From JBEKHT01 sp049511715 (GTDB lineage Bacteria; Chloroflexota; Anaerolineae; Anaerolineales; RBG-16-64-43): a stretch of DNA of 64,000 nucleotides. Position numbers and translations under genes: made by a program. This document shows positions 27,090 through 35,540 of this stretch, piece by piece (the first letter of the stretch is position 1; every line of letters begins with the position of its first letter). The notes under the pieces were generated by a model. The model had not been told where the DNA came from. It saw only the letters and a program-made list of their open reading frames with translations, and did not search any database. The stretch spans positions 104,655 to 168,654 of the forward strand of contig JBEKXU010000007.1 in NCBI GenBank assembly GCA_049511715.1. The letters are read 5' to 3'.

Positions 27090-27449
27090 TCAGTCTGTGT
27101 TGCTCACGCGCAGGCCCTGGACATGAACATTTACCTCCCGGACGGGCAACCCCAAGGTGTGCTCAATCTGGTAGTGCACGGTGTCGGCTATGCTCCGGGC
27201 CACGGTGGCGATACGCGTCCCGTACTCCAGCACGACGAATAGATCGATACAGATCTCGTCCCCTTCATAGCGTATCTCCACCCCCTGGCGGGGGTCCCGG
27301 GCCGGAGCGCGGATGAAACCCTCAAAGTAGCCTCGCGCGGCCATCCCCACGACTCCGTAGGACTGGAGAGCGGCCTGGCTGGCCAACGACGCAATGGCTC
27401 GCCGAGAAATACAGATACTGCCGAGTGGAGCGTTCCCGCCCGTCGTCAT
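27090..27449 (-). CDS. Asp23/Gls24 family protein (YloU-like)
   Basis: Small protein of 119 residues of the Asp23/Gls24 envelope-stress family. The fold begins ICISRRAIASLASQAALQSYGVVG and ends with VREVNVHVQGLRV. It directly precedes fakA, the conserved yloU-yloV pairing. In Staphylococcus, Asp23 is membrane-associated through partners; here the molecular role is unknown. The ATG at 27449 is chosen (GAGGT four bases before); a GTG two codons earlier is possible. Confidence 0.85.
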   Translation of the reverse strand: MTTGGNAPLGSICISRRAIASLASQAALQSYGVVGMAARGYFEGFIRAPARDPRQGVEIRYEGDEICIDLFVVLEYGTRIATVARSIADTVHYQIEHTLGLPVREVNVHVQGLRVSNTD

Positions 27450-27483
27450 GCCCACCTCAGCTCATCCCTGGCTAGAGAACATC

Positions 27484-27512
27484 TTGCCCCGATCCAACCG
27501 CTGTGGTACTAT
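27484..27512 (+). promoter_or_regulatory. Promoter of rpmB
   Basis: TTGCCC (27484-27489), 17-base spacer, TACTAT (27507-27512), 45 bases before the rpmB ATG. Confidence 0.65.
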
Positions 27513-27556
27513 TTGTCCGATCGGCCCAAATAATCCTGAAATGGAAGGCTATTGCT

Positions 27557-27739
27557 ATGGCGAAGTGCGAGAATTGCGGGAAGACTACGACTTTCGGCCA
27601 CAACCGGAGCTTCTCGAACCGGGCGACGCGCCGCGCGTTTCGGCCGAACTTGCAAAAGGCGGCAGTTTGGCAAGGGAAGCGTAAGCTACACAAGACCCTT
27701 TGCGCAAGATGCCTGCGGACCCTGGTCAAGACGGGCTGA
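27557..27739 (+). CDS. rpmB: 50S ribosomal protein L28
   Basis: Component of the large ribosomal subunit, 60 residues from the ATG at 27557, which follows GGAAGG. MAKCENCGKTTTFGHNRSFS and CARCLRTL carry two Cys pairs, so this is the zinc-binding (C+) form of L28. It is divergent from asp23-fakA; the rpmB/yloU/yloV neighbourhood is also found in Firmicutes. A clear terminator follows. Confidence 0.95.
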   Translation: MAKCENCGKTTTFGHNRSFSNRATRRAFRPNLQKAAVWQGKRKLHKTLCARCLRTLVKTG

Positions 27740-27760
27740 AGGAAGGGGCCTTCTCTTGCG

Positions 27761-27791
27761 TCGGTGGCTATGGGACCACCGACTTTTTCTT
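27761..27791 (+). terminator. Intrinsic terminator of rpmB
   Basis: 7-bp stem TCGGTGG/CCACCGA (27761-27767 with 27776-27782), 8-base loop, then CTTTTTCTT. Confidence 0.8.
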
Positions 27792-29447
27792 GCCAGCCAA
27801 GTCTTCTCCTCCCCTCCTCAACGCTCGGGTAATCATACCTGCCCGCGAAGAAAAAAACAATAGCAAGGGACGCCATGGCGGGAGATTCCGGGTCGCAGGG
27901 CCGCCAAGAGCCCTCAAAACGCTCCGGAATTGGTGGCCAATTTCCTTGTGTTGACGCCAAGCTCGCCGGCGGAGGCAGGCCTCTTTGTCGCGGCCTGGGC
28001 GGGGGGCGGCTTCATCGGGGGTTGCCCGGGGATGGACCTCCACTCCAACTCGCGATTCTTCCCGCGGCCATTGGCAGCCTGGGCGCCGAGAGGGAGGCGC
28101 CCCTAGGGCGCTGCCCAAATCTTTTCGAACTCTCAACACGCGCGCCATCCCGCCCTGCCAGGGGCGGATCAAAGCTCCCGCAATCTGCCGCATAGGTCCA
28201 GGGAGCGCGATCTTGGCTCCCCAGCGTCGGAAGAGCTCGGCGTGGGCTGGCAAGCGCTGCAGGTTCTGAATTCCTATCCGAATCCGGACCAACTTTCGGT
28301 TGGCAGGCAATCCGTGTTCCTGGTCGCTGCGTCCGCAGCCCCGTGCCCAGATCTCCGGATCCTCCCGGAGGTTAGGGCCGGCTAACTGCCATCCGCTATG
28401 CGAATTTGGCGTCATTGCAGTCCAAAGGGAGGCCCTTGGCCCCCCATGGGAAGATTACGGAGGGCCACGATCTCCTGGAAACGGAGATCGTCCTTTTCGT
28501 CCGGCCAGGGTGTCCCGTGAACCTGGTCTTGCTGCTCTCGTACCGGGATACCAAAGCGGATGGCAACCGGGCGCCATCTCACGGTCCTCTGTCCCGACCA
28601 GTTGACGGTCTCTTGGCATGGCAAGAACAGGCGCTATCTCCAACATGCCTGGACTGCCAATGATCTCGACCGCGGCGATTGCATCTGGCCAGCCAAAGGG
28701 ACTACTGGGGCCTCGACGACGGCCAGGTTGTTTGCAGCGGCCTCGGAATCAGAATTAGATGAGGCGGTCCAACACTTCTCCGGCCTGGTCTTCTCCTGGG
28801 TGAGGGGGGCAAATCGCCACTTGGCTATCGGGAACCTTCACAACTCATGAGAGACCTGAAGGCCCCTTCGATTGGGGACTGACCCCCCGGGTATCAGTCG
28901 ATCGGTCGTAATCCCTTTTTCATCTCTCTTTTCAACGGGGTGTAACATGGTGTTCCTTGGGGGACCGACATGGCCCGGGACGATGGCTGGGCCTGTGGGC
29001 TGGACTCGGTGCTTTCGCAGGATCTCCGGCGATGCACTCCTCCCCCTTGGCGACCTGGCAGGGCGGACCATGCAGTCGTTGTTTGAAGTCACGGGGGCTC
29101 AACCGATGGGGATGGCGAAGGGCGGACCGGCATGAGTCTTCTGACCCGATACGTTGCCACGCAAGACTGGATGGCCGTTGGGAGGTGGGTTAGGGTGGGC
29201 GTCCCGCCAGGCTTTATTGTTTTGAGGGCGGGGTTTCGATCGGAACCGATTTGCATTCGGCTTGCAAGTTCAACGGGGGAGTAGATCGCAGGCGGCTGGC
29301 TATTTCCCCCTAACCTGGACGGCTTACGATGGCGAGAGACTGCCCAGGAATTTGAGGGAGCATATTGCTCGCGGTGGCACGAAGGCGGAAGCACGCGGGC
29401 GCAAATGTCTGGACGAGGTCATCACATTCTAGGAAGGGGTCGGGCAC
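27792..29447. other. 1.6-kb stretch with no recognisable gene
   Basis: The largest gene-free stretch in the window. Open frames of up to 215 codons (27768-28415, minus) and 60-105 codons elsewhere lack motifs and sensible starts. It contains one terminator-like hairpin at 28468-28490. It may be a decayed gene region or hold an unrecognised RNA. Confidence 0.5.
28468..28500 (+). terminator. Terminator-like hairpin in the gene-free region
   Basis: Perfect 8-bp stem CGATCTCC/GGAGATCG (28468-28475 with 28483-28490) with a 7-base loop, then TCCTTTTCGT. It may mark the end of an unrecognised transcript. Confidence 0.45.
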
Positions 29448-31037
29448 TTGAAATCGGGATTCCACGCGCTTCCAAGGAGTCTGGTGCGCCTAGGGCGGGT
29501 AGCCCTCTTGCTAGCCGGGGCGACCCTGGCGTGCTCCCGTGAAGGTGTTGTCCTGCCTGGGGCCGGCACCCCTCTCCCGACCGTCCTGGTGGAACTCTCC
29601 TCCCCCACGGGGACGCTTCCGCCTCCATCGCAGACCGCAGCCGCTACGCGCGCTGTTGCGACCCTGACTCCCTTGCCAGTCTGGACCCTTCCACCTCTGC
29701 CCAGCCCGACCTACCCCGCCACAGCCACGGTCATGGTGACTGCCCCCGGACCATTGCTCTACGTGGCGCAAGCAGGGGATACCCTGCGGACTGTGGCGAT
29801 ACGCTTTGGGGTCACGCCGCAGGATATTCAGGCCTATGCCGGGAAAGTTTCGACTCAGGGACTGCTCAACCCGGGGGAGCAGCTGATCATTCCCTCGCGC
29901 CTGGGGAAAACCACCCCGGCCAATCAGCTGGTCCCTGACAGCGAAATGGTCTACTCGCCGGCCCTTGCCTCCTTCAATACCTCGGCATTTGCTCGTCAAA
30001 TGAACGGGTACCTTGTCAGTTACTATGACTCCAGCGAAGACCTCGGGGACGGGCCGTCCATCCTAGAGGAACTCGCGTTGGACAACTCGATCAGCCCCAA
30101 GATTCTGCTGACGCTGATGGAGCAGGGGAGCGGTTGGGTAACCCAAGCCTCACCCTCCCCAGGTCTCCGGGAATATCCGATGGGCATCCTGGACCCAAAC
30201 TACAAAGGGCTGGTCTCGCAGCTGGTAGAGGCCACCAACCGCCTAAGCATTGGCTACTATGGCTGGAGGGATGCCGGCCTACTTGAAGTTAAGTTTGGGG
30301 ATGGGACCTCCTTGCGATTGGCACCCAGCCTGAACGCCGGCACCGTGGCGCTCCAATACTATTTTTCGCTGCAGGCTCCAAACCAGGCCAGTTGGGAGCG
30401 CGATTTGCAGCAATTTGTGGCGACCTACAAGAAGTTTTTCGGCGATCCTTTCGCGAATGTCGATCGGTTCGAGCCTCTTTATTACCCTAATCTGGTCCAG
30501 CCGACATTGCAGCTGCCCTTCCTCCCGGGCCAACGCTGGGCCCTGACCGGAGGCCCACACGGCGCCTGGGAGCTTCAGGGCGCCCAGGCGGCGCTCGATT
30601 TCGCCCCGCCCTCCGTGGCCCCGGGTTGCGCCCCTTCGAGCCTGTGGGTGACGGCGGTTGCTCCCGGCCTAGTGGTGAGAAGCGGAGGAGGTGTCGTAGT
30701 TCTTGATCTTGACGGGGATGGGTTGGAGGAAACGGGCTGGGATATCCTCTATCTTCACATCGCCAGCCAGGGTCGGGTGCCTGTCGGAACGATAGTGGAA
30801 ACCGGCGAACGCATCGGTCATCCTTCCTGCGAAGGGGGGATTGCGACGGGAACGCACGTCCACATCGCACGGAAGTTCAACGGGGAGTGGATCGCGGCGG
30901 GAGGCGCGCTGCCTTTTGACCTCAGCGGGTGGGTAGCACATGCTGGGGGCGCGCCCTACCAGGGGTACCTCCAGCGCGGTAGCGACACGGCGGAGGCGTG
31001 TGCTTGCGCCGATTTGCAGTCCCTCGTCTGGCAGTGA
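29448..31037 (+). CDS. LysM lipoprotein with degenerate M23-type peptidase domain, copy 1
   Basis: Secreted lipoprotein of 529 residues: lipobox ending LAGATLAC, a Thr/Pro-rich linker, a LysM domain (YVAQAGDTLRTVAIRFGV), a helical middle region, and a C-terminal M23-like fold. In the fold Asp of AALDFAPP and the HxH of THVHIA are present, but the first zinc-ligand His, expected four residues before that Asp, is Gln. YLHIAS is present. It may bind peptidoglycan and be inactive or use another ligand. The TTG start follows AGGAAGGGG. The paralogue follows after 6 bases, so they form an operon. Confidence 0.8.
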   Translation: MKSGFHALPRSLVRLGRVALLLAGATLACSREGVVLPGAGTPLPTVLVELSSPTGTLPPPSQTAAATRAVATLTPLPVWTLPPLPSPTYPATATVMVTAPGPLLYVAQAGDTLRTVAIRFGVTPQDIQAYAGKVSTQGLLNPGEQLIIPSRLGKTTPANQLVPDSEMVYSPALASFNTSAFARQMNGYLVSYYDSSEDLGDGPSILEELALDNSISPKILLTLMEQGSGWVTQASPSPGLREYPMGILDPNYKGLVSQLVEATNRLSIGYYGWRDAGLLEVKFGDGTSLRLAPSLNAGTVALQYYFSLQAPNQASWERDLQQFVATYKKFFGDPFANVDRFEPLYYPNLVQPTLQLPFLPGQRWALTGGPHGAWELQGAQAALDFAPPSVAPGCAPSSLWVTAVAPGLVVRSGGGVVVLDLDGDGLEETGWDILYLHIASQGRVPVGTIVETGERIGHPSCEGGIATGTHVHIARKFNGEWIAAGGALPFDLSGWVAHAGGAPYQGYLQRGSDTAEACACADLQSLVWQ

Positions 31038-31043
31038 GAGCCA

Positions 31044-32543
31044 ATGCGGCGTGGGATAAGCGTCCGGAAGGGAAAACTCCTTGTCTCGGTCACCCTTTTG
31101 GTTTTGGCCGCCTGCCTGCCTGAATCTTCGCAGCCACAGCTTGCCCCAATCCAGCAGGCCACCCTCACCCCGGGGAATCCGAGCAGCAATCTGCCCACAC
31201 CGCTGCCGCAACGCCTGCCCATTGTGCCCGGACAGATTCTGGATTATCCGGCCCAGCCTGGGGACACTCTCCCGGCCGTTGCCGCCCATTTCAACACCAC
31301 CGTAGATGCCATTCGAGGGGCGAATCCATGGTTGCCTCGGGACGTCACAACCCTGGAACCCGGGAAAGACCTGCGTGTCCCGGCTTACTTCGCCCCTTTC
31401 ACTGGGACCTCATTCAAGATCCTCCCGGATAGCGAGGTGGTCAACAGTCCGGGACTGGTTGGATTCGACCTGCAGAAGTACGTAGAGGACAGTCCCGGGT
31501 ACCTGTCTCGCTATCATGCCTATGTGTTCGGATTGACCCGGCCTGGCTGGGATATCATCCAAGTCATCTCGGAGAATTTCTCCCTCAGCCCCCGACTTCT
31601 CCTAGCTCTCCTGCAGTTCCGCTCCGGGTGGCTTACCAATCCCTCCCCGACGCAACAGGATATCGACTACCCTCTCGGCTACGACGATCCTGCTTGGGAG
31701 GGGCTGACGTTGCAACTCACGTGGGCGGCTGAGCAGCTGAATAATGGCTACTACGGCTGGCGGATTGGCAGCCTGACCCAGATTCAGCTTGCCGACGGGA
31801 GAGTGACACGACCCGACCCGTACCAAAACGCCGGAACGGTTGCAGTGCAGAACTTGATGGCCCAGTATTTTGGCCAGAAGGAATTTGATCAGGCCGTGGG
31901 GCCCCAGGGGTTCGTCCAAACCTATCGGGCCCTCTTTGGAGATCCGTTCTCCAAGGCCGTCACCTTGATGGGCGGGAACCTGACGCAACCGAAGCTCTCG
32001 CTCCCCTTTGAACTTGGTGCTGTCTGGGCTTACACCGGGGGGCCGAACACCACTTGGGGGGACTCTCTGCCGTGGGGCGCCCTCGACTTTGCGCCGCCCT
32101 CAACGGTCACGGGATGCGCCGACAGCGATGCGTGGGTTGTGGCTCCGGCCAACGGGGTTGTGGCTCGAAGTGAGCCCGCGATCGTTCTCCTTGATCTGGA
32201 CGGGTATAGTGACGAGCGTAAGGGCTGGGTTTTTCTCTTCTATCATATCGAAGACAAGGATCGTGTCGCTCAAGGAGCCGTTCTCAAGCAAGGGGATCGG
32301 ATCGGCCATCCCTCCTGTGACATTGCCGAGGGGGGACGGGCCACAGGTGTTAACGTGCACGTGGCCCGACGGTACAACGGGGAATGGATTCCCGCTTCTG
32401 GCCCTTTGGCCTTCGACATGAGCAGCTGGGTGGCCGACAGCGCCGGGGTCGAGTATTTTGGGACCCTGACCAGGGGTCTGGACACCATCTCGGCCTGTGG
32501 GTGCACCACCTCCCTGAACGAACTTGCATTGCCCGCCCAGTGA
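31044..32543 (+). CDS. LysM lipoprotein with degenerate M23-type peptidase domain, copy 2
   Basis: Paralogue of the preceding gene, 499 residues. Lipobox LLVLAAC, a short linker, a LysM-like segment (YPAQPGDTLPAVAAHFNTT), a helical middle region sharing SPRLLLALLQF and NNGYYGWRIGSL with copy 1, and an M23-like C-terminus with GALDFAPP and VNVHVA. Trp replaces the first zinc-ligand His, so the same site is lost in both copies. A role in binding or holding the cell wall, perhaps as an activator of other hydrolases, is inferred. It lies upstream of rnpB and the dcw cluster. Confidence 0.8.
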   Translation: MRRGISVRKGKLLVSVTLLVLAACLPESSQPQLAPIQQATLTPGNPSSNLPTPLPQRLPIVPGQILDYPAQPGDTLPAVAAHFNTTVDAIRGANPWLPRDVTTLEPGKDLRVPAYFAPFTGTSFKILPDSEVVNSPGLVGFDLQKYVEDSPGYLSRYHAYVFGLTRPGWDIIQVISENFSLSPRLLLALLQFRSGWLTNPSPTQQDIDYPLGYDDPAWEGLTLQLTWAAEQLNNGYYGWRIGSLTQIQLADGRVTRPDPYQNAGTVAVQNLMAQYFGQKEFDQAVGPQGFVQTYRALFGDPFSKAVTLMGGNLTQPKLSLPFELGAVWAYTGGPNTTWGDSLPWGALDFAPPSTVTGCADSDAWVVAPANGVVARSEPAIVLLDLDGYSDERKGWVFLFYHIEDKDRVAQGAVLKQGDRIGHPSCDIAEGGRATGVNVHVARRYNGEWIPASGPLAFDMSSWVADSAGVEYFGTLTRGLDTISACGCTTSLNELALPAQ

Positions 32544-32802
32544 GCGCCTCTTTTCCGCGGTCGGCACATGCGTCCAGCTGCGTGGGCTGACGCGCCCACG
32601 GACGGCTTGCGCTCCAAGGCCGGCGGCCTTGCAGCAGTCAATGTCCGCAGGGCACTTGGACTCTCGGTGCGGGTCGAAAGCGGCGAGAGGTCGGCGCAAC
32701 CGTCTTGCCGCGGGCCATCCCCCAGCTTGGGGTACAACCTTGGAAGGGAGCCCGACCTGGCAGCCGAACCCAAACCGGAGATGCTCGACGTGTCGGCCTG
32801 CC

Positions 32803-32831
32803 TTGACGCGGTTTGCGCCAGCCGTTAGACT
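32803..32831 (+). promoter_or_regulatory. Promoter of rnpB
   Basis: TTGACG (32803-32808), 17-base spacer, TAGACT (32826-32831), 7 bases before the predicted RNA 5' end. Confidence 0.65.
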
Positions 32832-32837
32832 CGGTTC

Positions 32838-33326
32838 GGGTGCCCAAGTTGGCCGGGCGATCGCGTCGTGCCGGTATGGGACTATGAGTGCTCGCACCGG
32901 TGCGCCGAGGAAAGTCCGCGCTCCAGAGAGCCAGGCGCCGGGTAACGCCCGGGGCGGGGTGACCTGCCGGAAAAGGGCCACAGAGAAGAAGATTGCCACT
33001 GAGCCCTCGGGCCCAGTGGCGAGGGTGAAATGGCGGTGCAAGAGACCACCGGCGCCGGCAGCAATGCTGGCGGCTAGGTAACCCCCACCTGGAGCAAGGC
33101 CAAACAGAGGCGAACCTCAGAGGGCAGAGGCCCAATGAGTGCGGGCTGGCTCGGCCCGCCAAGCCTCGGGTAGGCTGCTAGAGCCGCACGGCAACGTGTC
33201 GGCCGAGATGGATGATCGCCGCCGGCCTTGTAGAAGGATGAAGCCGCAAGGCGTAAACTCCTGTGGAAGGCAATATCTTCCAGAAGGCCGGGACAGAACG
33301 CGGCTTACAGGTCAACTTGGGTGCCC
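32838..33326 (+). ncRNA. rnpB: RNase P RNA (bacterial type A-like)
   Basis: Catalytic RNA that trims tRNA 5' leaders. The universally conserved GAGGAAAGTCC (32907-32917) of the P4 region and the 3' ACAGAA/GGCTTAC block (33293-33308) are present, together with GGTAACCCC and the GTGCAAGAGACCACCGG region of the core. The ends pair: 32838-32854 with 33310-33326 form a long P1 stem with GU pairs. Length of about 489 bases is at the long end for bacterial RNase P RNA. Exact ends are inferred from the stem. Confidence 0.92.
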
Positions 33327-33433
33327 AGCCTGAGGGCTGGCTGGCCGCGCTGTTGAGTTCCCCGCAAAGCAGAGTCTCCCACCCGCAATTCCCCTGAAAA
33401 CCTGACGTGTGTCTTAAAACTTTCCGTTGCCAC

Positions 33434-33462
33434 TTGTTCAAGTGGGGCAAAGTGCATATACT
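33434..33462 (+). promoter_or_regulatory. Promoter of the dcw (division and cell wall) cluster
   Basis: TTGTTC (33434-33439), 17-base spacer, TATACT (33457-33462), about 90 bases before mraZ. It is overlapped by the GTGG box array. Confidence 0.7.
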
Positions 33463-33500
33463 GTGGGCACGAGTGGGGGAAAGTGGAAAGAAGTGGGCAA
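33441..33500 (+). promoter_or_regulatory. MraZ-type operator: six phased GTGG boxes
   Basis: GTGG or near-GTGG cores start at 33442, 33452, 33463, 33473, 33483 and 33493, spaced 10, 11, 10, 10 and 10 bases, so they lie on one face of the helix. The second reads GTGC and overlaps the -10 region. MraZ proteins in other bacteria repress their own operon by binding phased repeats with a TGGGN or AAAGTG core. Confidence 0.75.
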
Positions 33501-33503
33501 GGG

Positions 33504-33522
33504 CGCCGGAGACTTTCCGGCG
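33504..33522 (+). promoter_or_regulatory. Small hairpin in the mraZ leader
   Basis: 7-bp stem CGCCGGA/TCCGGCG with a 5-base loop, between the operator boxes and the ribosome-binding site GGAGGG. There is no U-run, so it is not a terminator. Confidence 0.5.
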
Positions 33523-33550
33523 TCAATGTTTATGGAGGGAATGCGAACAC

Positions 33551-33997
33551 ATGTTCTTGGGTGAGTTCGAGCATGCCCTGGACGACAAGGGCAGGCTGAC
33601 GATCCCGGCTAAGCTCCGGGCGGGGTTTGCCGCAGGAGCTGTGGTAACGCGGGGATTCGAACCTTGCCTCGTTATCTACCCCGTGGAGACCTTCCGACTC
33701 CTCGAACAGAAGGCCCACGGGCTGACACCCACGGACCCTTCGCACCGGGCCATCTTCCGACTGCTCTTCGGGGGCGCTGCCGACGTGGATCTCGACTCCG
33801 TCGGCCGGGTGCTGATTCCCCCCTACCTGCGCACCTATGCCGCCTTGGCCACGCAGGTTGTTGTGGTCGGAGCCGGCCAGTACATCGAGGTCTGGGATGC
33901 GGTCAAGTGGAGCGAACAACTGGCCTCGCTCAACGATGCCGAATCCAACTCGGGTCGGTTTGCCTCGTTGGATCTAGCCACCGGTGAGATTCCATGA
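33551..33997 (+). CDS. mraZ: Transcriptional regulator MraZ
   Basis: DNA-binding repressor of the dcw cluster that forms ring-shaped oligomers. From the ATG at 33551 it has 148 residues with two SpoVT/AbrB-like halves: FEHALDDKGRLTIPAKLR and VDLDSVGRVLIPPYLR, each with the DxxGR signature. The frame is open 48 codons farther upstream but that runs through its own promoter and is rejected. It overlaps rsmH by 4 bases. Phased operator boxes upstream suggest autoregulation. Confidence 0.96.
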   Translation: MFLGEFEHALDDKGRLTIPAKLRAGFAAGAVVTRGFEPCLVIYPVETFRLLEQKAHGLTPTDPSHRAIFRLLFGGAADVDLDSVGRVLIPPYLRTYAALATQVVVVGAGQYIEVWDAVKWSEQLASLNDAESNSGRFASLDLATGEIP

Positions 33998-35052
33998 GCG
34001 AACGTGTCCTCTGCCTTGCAGGCGGAGGGCAGTCGGAGCAAGAGGGGAGGGGAGGCCCGAGGGCGCATCACCCCGTTCTTTACCAAGAGGTCCTTGAGTG
34101 GCTGAAGCCCCGGGAGGGGGGGCGCTACATTGATGCAACCGTCGGAGGAGGAGGCCACGCCTGGGGAATCCTCGATCGATCATCCCCCAGCGGGTTGTTG
34201 CTGGGGATCGATCGAGACCCGCAGGCCCTGGAGTTCGCCCGTCAGCACTTGGCTTCGTTTTCCGACCGGGTGATCTTGCGCCACGGAAGCTTCCGGTTCC
34301 TGGAGAGACTGCTGAAGGAACTGGGGTGGGGGCCCGTGGATGGAGTCCTGCTCGATTTGGGCCTGTCCTCTCTTCAGCTGGCCGAGGCCGATCGCGGGTT
34401 CTCCTTTCGGGAGGATGGACCCTTGGACATGCGGTTCGACCCGGGGAGCCAGGTGACTGCTGAGGACTTGGTCAACACCCTATCAGAGGAGGAGCTTGCC
34501 AGGCTGCTCTTCGTCTATGGCGAGGAGAAATTGAGTCGCACCATTGCCCGGGCGATAGTTCATGACCGCCCGCTCCGCTCAACCCTGGAATTGGCTGAGG
34601 TCGTTGAACGGTGCGTGGTCAAGCGGCAGGGAGCTCGGAAGATGCGCTGGAGAATCCATCCGGCAACGAGGACGTTCCAGGCCCTGCGCATCGCTGTGAA
34701 TGAGGAACTGCAAGCGCTCGAGGAGGCTCTGCCCCAGACGGGAAATGCGTTGCGGCCGGGCGGTCGGCTCACCGTGATTGCCTTCCACTCCCTGGAGGAC
34801 CGGATCGTGAAGCAGTTCTTGCGGCGGAACTCAATGCGGCTCAACCGGAAAGGCGGATCCCTGGCTCCGGCCGAGGATGAAGAAATCCAGGCCCTGTTCA
34901 AACCAGCTCCCAGGCTGATTCGTCCGGGCGAGGAAGAACGGCGCGCTAACCCTCGCTCGCGCAGTGCCAAACTTCGGGTGGCCGAGAAGGTCGACCGAGG
35001 CGCGTTTCTTGCCCCCGAAACAGCGCTACCGGTGGCTGCCTGCCGGAGATGA
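33994..35052 (+). CDS. rsmH: 16S rRNA (cytosine-1402-N4) methyltransferase RsmH
   Basis: SAM-dependent enzyme that methylates C1402 in the decoding centre. It has 352 residues. HHPVLYQEVLEWL, the SAM-binding DATVGGGGHA, LLLGIDRD, LLDLGLSSLQL and the C-terminal FHSLEDRIVKQFL are all in place. The start overlaps mraZ and the end overlaps ftsL (both ATGA), so translation is coupled. About 20 N-terminal residues precede the conserved core. Confidence 0.97.
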   Translation: MSERVLCLAGGGQSEQEGRGGPRAHHPVLYQEVLEWLKPREGGRYIDATVGGGGHAWGILDRSSPSGLLLGIDRDPQALEFARQHLASFSDRVILRHGSFRFLERLLKELGWGPVDGVLLDLGLSSLQLAEADRGFSFREDGPLDMRFDPGSQVTAEDLVNTLSEEELARLLFVYGEEKLSRTIARAIVHDRPLRSTLELAEVVERCVVKRQGARKMRWRIHPATRTFQALRIAVNEELQALEEALPQTGNALRPGGRLTVIAFHSLEDRIVKQFLRRNSMRLNRKGGSLAPAEDEEIQALFKPAPRLIRPGEEERRANPRSRSAKLRVAEKVDRGAFLAPETALPVAACRR

Positions 35053-35540
35053 CCGTGCCGAATTCGTCCGCTGCAGAAGCGCAAGGGAGTCGGACCAGAG
35101 CCTATCGTCAGGCTCCTTGGCGGGTGCAGACTCGGCTTCTAGCGATGGGCCTCGCTGTGGTGCTCACTCTGGCAGCTACGCTCAGCCTATTCGTCTTCAC
35201 CGGTGCCCAGGCCGCACAGGCTGGGCTCCAGGTGCAGACGTTGCTCATCGAGCGGGACGACTTGCTCCGCCAGATCAATGGTCAGCAGGCCGAACTGGCG
35301 AGTCGGCAATCGGAGAGTTGGCTGAGTGCCCGGGCCAAGGAGCTGGGCTTTGAACCCGTTTCGCCTCAAGCGATGGGGTTTATTGAAATCCCACCGGCTC
35401 CGGTGTCCACCCCCGTGTACATCGGCCCTGCTGGCACGCTCTACGTTGAGCCCGGTCCTGCACTTTCTCCGGCCTATCGGCAAACCCTGCTGGATTGGCT
35501 CGTTAGTCACCTGGGACAGGCGGGGAGCAACTCGCCTTGA
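35049..35540 (+). CDS. ftsL: FtsL/DivIC-type division protein
   Basis: Small bitopic membrane protein of 163 residues: a basic cytoplasmic N-terminus, one transmembrane helix (about residues 32-54, LLAMGLAVVLTLAATLSLFV), then a coiled coil (RDDLLRQINGQQAELASRQ) and an extracytoplasmic tail. This matches FtsL or DivIC by layout and by position between rsmH and ftsI; sequence identity in this family is always low. It would recruit the septal synthase FtsW-FtsI with FtsQ. Confidence 0.8.
   Translation: MTVPNSSAAEAQGSRTRAYRQAPWRVQTRLLAMGLAVVLTLAATLSLFVFTGAQAAQAGLQVQTLLIERDDLLRQINGQQAELASRQSESWLSARAKELGFEPVSPQAMGFIEIPPAPVSTPVYIGPAGTLYVEPGPALSPAYRQTLLDWLVSHLGQAGSNSP

Noticed and set aside
27768..28415. 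215-codon open frame on the minus strand beyond rpmB
   Set aside because: Arg-rich, no family features, and its end overlaps the rpmB terminator hairpin.
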